Origin: an uncultured Collinsella sp.
Lineage (GTDB): Bacteria; Actinomycetota; Coriobacteriia; Coriobacteriales; Coriobacteriaceae
Length of the DNA stretch: 64,000 bases
Assembly: GCA_900544115.1 (NCBI GenBank)
Contig: UQTW01000012.1
Location: 1 to 64,000 of the forward strand
Direction: 5' to 3'
Both the position numbers and the translations under genes were made by a program. Below, piece by piece: positions 46,959 to 54,564 of this stretch. Below the pieces are notes generated by a model that searched no databases, had not been told where the DNA came from, and saw nothing but the letters and a program-made list of their open reading frames with translations. Each line of letters begins with the position of its first letter. The stretch's first letter is position 1.

Positions 46959-47615
46959 TTAGCCTTCCTTGCGAACTTTTTGTAGGTAGCGGTAGACGCT
47001 GGGCTCCGAGATGCCGAGTGCGGTCGCGGCGCAGGCAACAGCGCCCTTGAGCATAAAAACGCCGTTGCCGTTAAGGTGGCGAATAACGTCCACACGATCG
47101 GCCTGCCCGAGCGAGGCGACATCCTGCCCGCGGCTTTCGAGCAGCTCGGAAATACTGCGGTCGATGAGCTCCTGTGTAGACTCCGAAAGACTTTCAACCT
47201 CGATAGACGCGGGCTCCGCCTGCCTTGGCACAGCGTCGAAGCATGCCATGAGCTGCTGCGCCATGGCGTTGATGGAGCGCACGGTCGAGAGGTCGGTGTT
47301 GACGCAGAGCATACCGACGATCTCGTCATTCTCGCGGATAAAGTACGTCGCTGACTCCAACGTCTTGCCGCCGGCACCGCGCCCCTCGTAGCCCGTAATA
47401 AACGGCAGGTCGCGATACTTGGCGTCGTGCATGATCTTGAGTGCCAGATCGGTGGCGGGACCGCCGACCTTGCGGCCGCTCACGATGCCGTTGCGAATAT
47501 CGACGATGGCGTGGTCGGGATCCGAGAAATCGTGCAGCACGATTTCGCTGTTTTTGCCGAGTATCTGCTCCAGAAAATCGACCATCGGCAAAAAGCGACG
47601 TACGGTCTCGTTCAC
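46959..47615 (-). CDS. YheO/DauR-type helix-turn-helix transcriptional regulator
   Basis: 218 aa from GTG 47615 (AAAGGAG 6 nt upstream; the longer frame from 47666 is rejected). The N-terminal PAS-like sensor domain (LPMVDFLEQILGKNSEIVLHDFSDPDHAIVDIRNG) is followed by a C-terminal helix-turn-helix (ALGISEPSVYRYLQKVRK). The family includes the D-arginine regulator DauR. It is divergent from the NCS2 permease gene and may regulate the purine module. Confidence 0.85.
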   Translation of the reverse strand: MNETVRRFLPMVDFLEQILGKNSEIVLHDFSDPDHAIVDIRNGIVSGRKVGGPATDLALKIMHDAKYRDLPFITGYEGRGAGGKTLESATYFIRENDEIVGMLCVNTDLSTVRSINAMAQQLMACFDAVPRQAEPASIEVESLSESTQELIDRSISELLESRGQDVASLGQADRVDVIRHLNGNGVFMLKGAVACAATALGISEPSVYRYLQKVRKEG

Positions 47616-47967
47616 GGGCAACTCCTTTGGGTGAAATCGGAAATGATCATAACAATTTTTTCTCATGGTAACACGGTGTCTATTGACTCACATATTCGCA
47701 GGTACATTGCGTAATACAGATGAGCGGTAGGTATTTGGCGGTAAACGGTCGACCAAAAGAAAAGTTAGATGTTATTTTGAACAGACACTTTCCTGACCTG
47801 CGGAAATGCATTATCTCAGCTGAAGAATAGTCTGATAACAAAAAATTATTATTGAGAATGAGAATCATCTTTAATACGATATGCAACGAAGGCACAACCT
47901 CAACCCCGCACTGCGTCACAATAGAGCGTTAGATGCGAAAACAACTATTTCGAGGATTGGTGGTCAA
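47616..47967. promoter_or_regulatory. AT-rich divergent control region of the purine module, with a Fur-like box
   Basis: 352 bp with no gene, clearly more AT-rich than its surroundings. Positions 47852-47871 (ttgagaatgagaatcatctt) resemble a Fur-type metal-regulator box. tgataac and ttattatt blocks nearby could form promoters for either side. No purine riboswitch consensus was found. Confidence 0.4.
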
Positions 47968-49362
47968 ATGACCCAGGAGACGGTTAAGAACGGCACTGAA
48001 GCCCTGTTCACTCGTGAAGGCATGCCTCCCGTTAAGGAAATGATCCCGTGTGCCCTTCAGCACGTACTGGCATCGTTTGCCGGCATCATCACCCCGGCTG
48101 TCATCATGGCCGGCGTCTACGGCTTTAATAGCCAGCAGAGCACCGACATCATCCAGGTCGCGCTCATTCTTTCGGCAATCGACACGGCCCTTCAGGCCTT
48201 CGCTCCCTTCCGTCGCATCGGCGGCGGCCTGCCCATCGTCATGGGCGTTTCGTTCGCGTTCCTGCCGGCTCTGCAGGCCATGGGTGCCTCGGGCTTTAGC
48301 TTTGGTGCGCTGCTGGGCGGCGAGATCGTCGGCGGCGCCGTCGCGGTCCTCTTTGGTCTGGCCTACAGCAAGATCAAGTGGCTGTTCCCGCCCGTCGTGA
48401 CCGGTACGGTCATCTTCTCCATTGGCGTCTCTCTCTATCCCACGGCCGTCAAGTATATGGCCGGCGGTATGGGTACGCCGCTATGGGGCACCCCGCAGGC
48501 CTGGTGCGTCGCTCTTATCACCTTCGCCGTGGTCTTTGCGCTCGCCAACTTTGGCAAGGGCACGCTCAAGCTGGGATCCGTGTTCTTTGGCATGATCGTT
48601 GGCATGATCGTCTCCATCCCCTTTGGCATGATCGACTTCTCCAGCGTCGCCACCGCTCAGGTCTTCGCCCTTCCCAAGCTCATGCCCTACGCGCTCGAGT
48701 TTGATCCCGAGGTCTGCATTACCCTCGCTGTCGTGTTCCCCATGGTTGCCATCCAGGTTATCGGCGACGTTTCCGCCGCCTGCCTGGGCTCCATCGACCG
48801 TATGCCCACCGAGCGCGAGCTCTCCGGCGCTATCGTGTCCCAGGGCCTCACCTCTATGGTCGGCGGCCTGCTGGGCGGTCTTCCCACCAGCGCCCTTGGC
48901 CAGAACGTGGGCATCATCTGCTCCAACAAGGTCGTCAACAAGTGGGTCTTTGTGATCATCGCGGCCGTCTTTGCCATCGCCGGTCTGTTCCCGCAGCTCT
49001 CTGCCGTCCTTTCCGCTATCCCGCAGCCCGTCATCGGCGGCGCGACCGTCGGCGTCTTTGGCACCATCACCATGAACGGCGTGCGCATGTTCACCCGCGA
49101 GGGCCTCACGCAGCGCACTACCACCATCGTCGGTACCTCCGTCGTCTTTGGCCTGGGTATCTGGATGGCCAGCGGTTGCCTTGCCGGCGAGGGTATGCCC
49201 GCCTGGGTATCCACCGTCATCGGCTCCAATGCCGTAACCCCCACCGCCATTATGGCCATTGTCCTTAACCTGATCCTTCCGCAGACGCCGGTCGTGGCTC
49301 AACACATCGATGCTGCCAAGGACGCTGCCGTGGATCTGGTCTTGCCCGAGAGTAAGAAGTAA
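47968..49362 (+). CDS. NCS2-family purine/xanthine permease
   Basis: 464 aa, 12-14 membrane helices. The conserved LQHVLASFAGIITPAVIMAG at the N-terminus, GLPIVMGVSFAFLPALQAMG, and the family QN motif in GGLPTSALGQNVGIIC mark a nucleobase:cation symporter. The company of SsnA, YgfK and XdhD points to xanthine, urate or guanine. The start ATG 47968 is preferred; 29 upstream in-frame codons lie in the AT-rich control region. Confidence 0.92.
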   Translation: MTQETVKNGTEALFTREGMPPVKEMIPCALQHVLASFAGIITPAVIMAGVYGFNSQQSTDIIQVALILSAIDTALQAFAPFRRIGGGLPIVMGVSFAFLPALQAMGASGFSFGALLGGEIVGGAVAVLFGLAYSKIKWLFPPVVTGTVIFSIGVSLYPTAVKYMAGGMGTPLWGTPQAWCVALITFAVVFALANFGKGTLKLGSVFFGMIVGMIVSIPFGMIDFSSVATAQVFALPKLMPYALEFDPEVCITLAVVFPMVAIQVIGDVSAACLGSIDRMPTERELSGAIVSQGLTSMVGGLLGGLPTSALGQNVGIICSNKVVNKWVFVIIAAVFAIAGLFPQLSAVLSAIPQPVIGGATVGVFGTITMNGVRMFTREGLTQRTTTIVGTSVVFGLGIWMASGCLAGEGMPAWVSTVIGSNAVTPTAIMAIVLNLILPQTPVVAQHIDAAKDAAVDLVLPESKK

Positions 49363-49426
49363 CCAATTCGGTGCTATTCGTCGGCGGGCGCATCGCCTCG
49401 TCCGCCGACGTCATGCGGCGCCAAGC

Positions 49427-49501
49427 CGCACTTCAAAGGGTTTGTCCCTTTGGTGAAGCGTTGACGGGAGAGGGCCCGTTTCCGGTGTAGGCCGGCGCTT
49501 C
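49427..49501 (+). promoter_or_regulatory. Candidate structured RNA leader of ssnA with two exclusive folds
   Basis: A compact three-way junction can form: GAAGCG (49455-49460) with CGCTTC (49496-49501), enclosing ACGGG/CCCGT (49464-49468, 49475-49479) and CCGG/CCGG (49482-49485, 49492-49495), both with 6-nt loops. Alternatively, 49431-49440 (cttcaaaggg) pairs with 49446-49459 (ccctttgg-tgaag), using the same bases. Earlier stems lie at 49379-49410 and 49414-49429. The switch-like overlap suggests regulation; no known riboswitch was matched. Confidence 0.45.
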
Positions 49502-49557
49502 GCACTCCGCCATGTCAGAGGTGTCAAACCCCGCCCCTGATGTTGAAGGGAGCATTC

Positions 49558-50913
49558 ATGCTTCTGGTCGCTAACGGTTCCGTTTTTACCCGCAACGCTC
49601 AGACCCCGTTCATTCCCAACGGCGCGGTCGCCATTGACGGAGATACGATCGTCGAAGTAGGTCCCGAGTGCGAGCTCAAGGCCAAGTACCCGGATGCCGA
49701 GTACGTCGACGCCCAGGGCAACCTCATCATGCCCGGACTCATCAATTGCCACACCCACATCTACTCGGGTCTGGCCCGCGGCCTTGCCATTAAGGGCTGC
49801 AACCCCACCAACTTCCAGGAGAATCTTGAGCAGCAGTGGTGGAAGATCGATGACAACCTGACGCTCGACGGCACCAAGGCCAGCGCCTATGCCACGATTC
49901 TTGACTCCATCCGCGATGGCGTCACCACGATCTTCGATCATCATGCGAGCTTCTGCGAAATCCCGGGAAGCCTCTTTACCATTAAGGATGCAGCTCAGGA
50001 GCTGGGCATGCGTTCGTGCCTGTGCTACGAGGTCTCCGATCGCCGCGGCCAGGAAAAATGCGACCAGGCCATTGCCGAGAACGCCGAATTTGCCCAGTGG
50101 GCCGCCAAGGAGCGTCGCGATAACGACAACCACATGATCGCCGCCATGTTTGGCGGTCACGCCACCTTTACGCTGTCGGACGAGACCATGGACAAGATGG
50201 CCGAGGCCAACAACGGCCTGACCGGCTTCCACATCCATGTGTGCGAGGGCATGAATGACGTGTGGGACTCCCGCCTCAACCGCGGTGGCATCAGTCCCGT
50301 CGAGCGCCTGCTGCAGCACAACCTGCTGGGTCCCGACACCATGCTCGGCCACTGCATCCACGTGACGCCCGCCGAGATGGATATCGTCAAGGAGTCTGGC
50401 ACCTGGCTCGTCAACAACCCCGAATCCAATATGGGCAACGCCGTGGGCTGCGCCCCCGTGCTCGAATTCTTCCGCCGCGGCATCCCCGTGTGCATGGGCA
50501 CCGACGCCTACACCCACGATATGCTCGAGAGCCTTAAGGTTTTCCTGATCATTCAGCGCCACAACGCCGCTATGCCCAACGTGGGCTGGTGCGAGGCCAT
50601 GACGATGCTGTTCGAGAACAACGCCAAGATGGCGAGCAAGTACTTCGATCGCAAGCTCGGCGTGCTTGAGCCCGGCGCCGCCGCCGACGTCATCGTCATG
50701 GACTACAAGCCCTTTACGCCGCTGAGCGAGGAGAATATCGACGGCCATATGCTCTTTGGCATGATGGGCAAAAACTGCCGCACTACCATCATCAACGGCC
50801 GCGTCCTGTACAAGGATCGCGAGTTCGTTGGCATTGATGAGGACAAGATCAACGCGTGGACCATGGCTGAGTCCAAGAAGCTCTGGAGCACGCTCAACGA
50901 TCGCGCCTACTAA
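49558..50913 (+). CDS. ssnA: SsnA-type aminohydrolase
   Basis: 451 aa metal-dependent amidohydrolase of the guanine/chlorohydrolase superfamily. PGLINCHTHIYSGLARGLA gives the HxH metal pair, FDHHASFCEIPGSL and GFHIHVCEG the third ligand region, and MGTDAYTHDMLESLK the catalytic Asp. In E. coli ssnA sits in the ygf purine locus beside ygfK and xdhD homologues, as here. The substrate is probably a purine or its ring-opened product. The start ATG 49558 with GAAGGGA upstream is preferred to TTG 49540. Confidence 0.93.
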   Translation: MLLVANGSVFTRNAQTPFIPNGAVAIDGDTIVEVGPECELKAKYPDAEYVDAQGNLIMPGLINCHTHIYSGLARGLAIKGCNPTNFQENLEQQWWKIDDNLTLDGTKASAYATILDSIRDGVTTIFDHHASFCEIPGSLFTIKDAAQELGMRSCLCYEVSDRRGQEKCDQAIAENAEFAQWAAKERRDNDNHMIAAMFGGHATFTLSDETMDKMAEANNGLTGFHIHVCEGMNDVWDSRLNRGGISPVERLLQHNLLGPDTMLGHCIHVTPAEMDIVKESGTWLVNNPESNMGNAVGCAPVLEFFRRGIPVCMGTDAYTHDMLESLKVFLIIQRHNAAMPNVGWCEAMTMLFENNAKMASKYFDRKLGVLEPGAAADVIVMDYKPFTPLSEENIDGHMLFGMMGKNCRTTIINGRVLYKDREFVGIDEDKINAWTMAESKKLWSTLNDRAY

Positions 50914-50927
50914 TTACAAGTAGATTC

Positions 50928-50963
50928 ACGCGCGTCGGATGTTTCGCCGCATCCGACGCGCGT
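50928..50963 (+). other. Perfect 14-bp hairpin between ssnA and ygfK
   Basis: acgcgcgtcggatg (50928-50941) pairs with catccgacgcgcgt (50950-50963). No T-run follows. It lies in a 148-bp gap and could tune expression of ssnA relative to ygfK. Confidence 0.7.
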
Positions 50964-51061
50964 ATAGGCGGCCTCCGCGGGGTCGCCGGCGCTGTGCTAG
51001 CGCTACACCGTATTTGCGCCCGCCGCGCGGTCTCGCCGGGCGTTACAGAGAGGAGCTCATT

Positions 51062-54061
51062 ATGAGCGACATCATGAGGCCGATCCCGTTTTCGCAGCTG
51101 ATGAACTGGATCATCGAGGAGCACAAGACCCAGGACGCCATCTTTGGCGTGCGCAAGATGGTCACGACCAACCAGGGGGGCGCGCTTCCCATTTTTGACG
51201 AGCGCATCGAGACCCCGTTTGGCCCGGCCGCCGGTCCCAATACGCAGCTGGCCCAGAACATCGTGGCATCCTACGTGGCCGGTTCTCGTTTCTTTGAGCT
51301 CAAGACTGTTCAGGTTATGGACGGCGAGGAACTCTCCAAATGTGTGAACAAACCCTGCATTGTGGCGCAGGATGAGTGCTACAACTGCGAGTGGTCGACC
51401 GAGCTCGAGGTTCCGCAGGCCTTTGCCGAGTACGTGAAGGCATGGTTTGCCTGCCACCTGATCGCTCGCGAGTACGGTCTGGGTAGCCCGGACGGCTTTG
51501 TCTTCAACATGTCCGTGGGCTATGACCTCGAGGGCATCAAGAGCCCCAAGGTCGACGCCTACATCGAGGGCATGAAGGATGCCAGCGGCTCTGACGTCTG
51601 GAACGAGTGCCGTGCCTGGGCTCTCGCTAACCTGGACAAGTTTGAGCATGTCGATGCCGCGTTTGTCGAGTCCATCCCGTCGCGCGTCTCCAACTCCATT
51701 ACCGAGTCCACGCTGCATGGCTGCCCGCCGGCGGAGATTGAGCGCATCGCGACCTATCTGATCACCGAGAAGGGCCTCAACACCTACATCAAGTGCAACC
51801 CCACGCTGCTGGGCTATGAGTTTGCCCGCCAGCGCCTCAACGAGCTGGGCTTTGACTACATCGTCTTCGATGACACGCACTTCCGCGAGGACCTGCAGTG
51901 GGCCGACGCCGTGCCCATGTTCGAGCGCCTGATTGCCCTGTGCGCCGAGCACGGCCTGGAGTTTGGCGTCAAACTGACCAACACGTTCCCCGTCGACGTG
52001 ACCAGGGACGAGCTGCCCTCCACCGAGATGTACATGTCGGGCCGTTCGCTGTTCTCGCTGACCATCGAGGCCGCCCGTCGCATTACCGAGCAGTTCGATG
52101 GCAAGCTGCGCATCAGCTACTCCGGCGGTGCTACGGTCTACAACATCCGCGCCCTGTACGATGCCGGCATTTGGCCTGTCACCCTGGCGACCGACGTGCT
52201 CAAGCCCGGTGGCTACGAGCGCTTTAGCCAGATGGCTGGCGAGTTTACCGATCTGGACGGCAAGCCGTTCGCGGGCGTCTCTCTCGAGGCCGTGATCGCG
52301 ATCCAGACCGACTCGCTCACCAACCCGCTCTACAAGAAGCCGCTGCGCCCGCTGCCCGACCGCAAGGTCGCCGGCAAGAGCCCGCTTTCCGACTGCTTTA
52401 CCACGCCGTGCCGCACGAGCTGCCCCATCCAGCAGGATATTCCCGCCTACCTGGCGGCTGTTGACGAGGGCCGCTATGAGGACGCACTCAACATCATCAT
52501 CGAGCGCAACGCCCTGCCGTTTATTACCGGCACCATCTGCCCGCATCCCTGCGGCCGTGCCTGCGAGCGCGCGTTCTACGAGCCCGAGGGCGCCCAGATC
52601 CGCGCCAGCAAGCTCAAGGCCGCCCGCGAGGCCATGACCGCCGTGTTGCCCAAGCTGCGCGCCCAGGCCATCGCCAACGACGGCGAGCGCAACGTTGCCG
52701 TTATCGGCGGCGGCCCGGCCGGCTTGGCGACGGCGTTCTTCCTGACGCGCGCCGGCGTGCCCGTCACCATCTTTGAGGCCCGCGACTCTCTCGGCGGCGT
52801 GGTCCGTCACGTGATTCCCGAGTTCCGTATCGCGAGCGACGATATCTCCCACGACGCCGAGCTGTGCCTGGCCTTTGGCGCCAAGGTGCAGCTCAACGCT
52901 CGCGTGGAGTCCATTGACGAGCTCAAGGCTCAGGGCTTTACCGACGTGGTCGTGGCCACCGGTGCCTGGATGCCCGGCTCTGCAGGCTTGGGCGAGGGTG
53001 CCGAGCTCGACGTGCTGGAGTTCCTCGAGGCCGCCAAGAAGGGCGAGAAGCTCGAGCTGGGCGAGGACGTCGTGGTTATTGGCGCCGGCAACACCGCCAT
53101 GGATGCTGCCCGCGTGGCCAAGCGCCTGGCTGGTGTGAAGAACGTGCGCTTGGTCTACCGCCGCACCAAGAAACAGATGCCAGCCGACGAGGAAGAGCTC
53201 GATCTTGCTCTTGCCGACGGCGTTGAGTTCTGCGAGCTGCTGGCGCCCAAGGCGCTCAACGGTGCCGTGCTGACCTGCGACGTTATGGAGCTCGGCGAGC
53301 CGGATGCAAGCGGCCGCCGCAGCCCCGTCGCCACGGGCGAGACCGTCGAGCTTTCCGCCACCACGGTGATCTGCGCCGTGGGCGAGGGCATCGATGCCAG
53401 CCTGTACGATGCTGCGGGCGTCGAGCACGACCGTCGCGGCCGCCTTGTCGCCACCTCCACCGGCGTCGAGGGCGTCTGGGCTGCCGGTGACTGCCGTCGC
53501 GGTCCGGCCACCGTGGTCGAGGCTATCGCCGACGCCGCCGAGGTCGCCCGTGCCATCGCTGGCGTGGACTTTAACAAGTACGCCGACTGCAACGAGCAGG
53601 CCGGTCGCGAGGACGCCTGCTACGAGCGCAAGGGGTCGCTGTGCCGTGACAAACGCAACTGCACCAAGACTCGCTGCCTGGGCTGCGGCTCGGTGTGCGA
53701 GGTCTGCTGCGACGTGTGCCCCAACCGCGCCAACGTGGCAATTAAGGTGCCGGGCCTGGCCAAGCACCAGGTCGTCCACGTCGACGGCATGTGCAACGAG
53801 TGCGGCAACTGCGCCGTGTTCTGCCCCTACCAGGAGGGTCGTCCCTACAAGGACAAGCTCACCCTGTTCTGGAGCGAGCAGGACATGGAGAACTCCGAGA
53901 ACGAGGGCTTCCTGGCTGTGGACGAGGACCACTTTAAAGTCCGCGTCGCCGGCACGGTCCGCACCGTCTCGGTCGATGCCGTCAACACCGGTCTGCCCGA
54001 GGCCGTCCGCCTGACCATCAAGGCCGTGCGCGACAGCTATCCGTATCTCCTTAAGAAATAG
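51062..54061 (+). CDS. ygfK: YgfK family iron-sulfur flavoprotein (putative selenate reductase subunit)
   Basis: 999 aa. The N-terminal dihydroorotate-dehydrogenase-like half (to about 450; MSDIMRPIPFSQLMNWI) is followed by a GltD-like region with a Cys-rich helix bundle (CRTSCPIQQDIPAYL, CPHPCGRACE) and the FAD motif VAVIGGGPAGLATAFFLTRAG near 545, a second nucleotide motif VVVIGAGNTAMDAARVAK near 675, and a C-terminal ferredoxin domain (CLGCGSVCEVCCDVCP near 873; CNECGNCAVFCP near 911). It probably passes electrons for purine reduction or oxidation with XdhD. The start is ATG 51062 with GAGGAG. Confidence 0.93.
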   Translation: MSDIMRPIPFSQLMNWIIEEHKTQDAIFGVRKMVTTNQGGALPIFDERIETPFGPAAGPNTQLAQNIVASYVAGSRFFELKTVQVMDGEELSKCVNKPCIVAQDECYNCEWSTELEVPQAFAEYVKAWFACHLIAREYGLGSPDGFVFNMSVGYDLEGIKSPKVDAYIEGMKDASGSDVWNECRAWALANLDKFEHVDAAFVESIPSRVSNSITESTLHGCPPAEIERIATYLITEKGLNTYIKCNPTLLGYEFARQRLNELGFDYIVFDDTHFREDLQWADAVPMFERLIALCAEHGLEFGVKLTNTFPVDVTRDELPSTEMYMSGRSLFSLTIEAARRITEQFDGKLRISYSGGATVYNIRALYDAGIWPVTLATDVLKPGGYERFSQMAGEFTDLDGKPFAGVSLEAVIAIQTDSLTNPLYKKPLRPLPDRKVAGKSPLSDCFTTPCRTSCPIQQDIPAYLAAVDEGRYEDALNIIIERNALPFITGTICPHPCGRACERAFYEPEGAQIRASKLKAAREAMTAVLPKLRAQAIANDGERNVAVIGGGPAGLATAFFLTRAGVPVTIFEARDSLGGVVRHVIPEFRIASDDISHDAELCLAFGAKVQLNARVESIDELKAQGFTDVVVATGAWMPGSAGLGEGAELDVLEFLEAAKKGEKLELGEDVVVIGAGNTAMDAARVAKRLAGVKNVRLVYRRTKKQMPADEEELDLALADGVEFCELLAPKALNGAVLTCDVMELGEPDASGRRSPVATGETVELSATTVICAVGEGIDASLYDAAGVEHDRRGRLVATSTGVEGVWAAGDCRRGPATVVEAIADAAEVARAIAGVDFNKYADCNEQAGREDACYERKGSLCRDKRNCTKTRCLGCGSVCEVCCDVCPNRANVAIKVPGLAKHQVVHVDGMCNECGNCAVFCPYQEGRPYKDKLTLFWSEQDMENSENEGFLAVDEDHFKVRVAGTVRTVSVDAVNTGLPEAVRLTIKAVRDSYPYLLKK

Positions 54062-54072
54062 GCGAGTCTCTT

Positions 54073-54552
54073 ATGGCCAAATCCATTCAACATAACGTGG
54101 CCTACGTTGCCTGCGGAAGCGGTTGCGCCTCCGCAGGCGGCGACGCCCGCTGCAGCGAAGGCTGCATTGGCTGTGGCGCCTGTGTCACGGCCTGCCCCCA
54201 CGGTGCCATTGCGCTGGTCGATGGCATCGCCCGCGTGGATCGCTCCAAGTGCACGGGCTGTGGCCTGTGCGGCATGGCGTGCCCGCAGCGCGTGATTGCC
54301 TTCGTTCCCGGCTACCAGAACATCCTGGTGCGCTGCAACAACACCGATAAGGGCGCCATTGCCCGCAAGATCTGCGACACGAGCTGCATCGGTTGCGGCA
54401 TGTGCGCTAAAAAGTGCCCTGCCGGCGCTATCCGCATCGAGGACAACTGCGCCCATATCGACGGCGCGGACTGCCTGTCGTGCGGCATGTGCGCCGTCGT
54501 CTGCCCGCATGGCGCCATCCACGACCGCACCGGCATCGCCGCCGGCGTGTAG
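54073..54552 (+). CDS. Polyferredoxin with four [4Fe-4S] motifs
   Basis: 159 aa. Four CxxCxxCxxxCP motifs can be read: CIGCGACVTACP, CTGCGLCGMACP, CIGCGMCAKKCP and CLSCGMCAVVCP; the N-terminus adds more Cys (ACGSGCASAGGDARC). The spacing of two pairs resembles RnfB-like electron carriers. Between ygfK (12 nt) and xdhD (13 nt), it most likely shuttles electrons between them. Confidence 0.93.
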   Translation: MAKSIQHNVAYVACGSGCASAGGDARCSEGCIGCGACVTACPHGAIALVDGIARVDRSKCTGCGLCGMACPQRVIAFVPGYQNILVRCNNTDKGAIARKICDTSCIGCGMCAKKCPAGAIRIEDNCAHIDGADCLSCGMCAVVCPHGAIHDRTGIAAGV

Positions 54553-54564
54553 AAGGGAATCACC

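Noticed and set aside
47616..47967. Classic purine riboswitch before the permease
   Set aside because: I could not find the conserved junction and loop sequences of the guanine/adenine riboswitch in this AT-rich stretch.
50894..53932. 1,012-codon minus-strand frame opposite ygfK
   Set aside because: Antisense shadow; the plus frame has Fe-S and FAD motifs.
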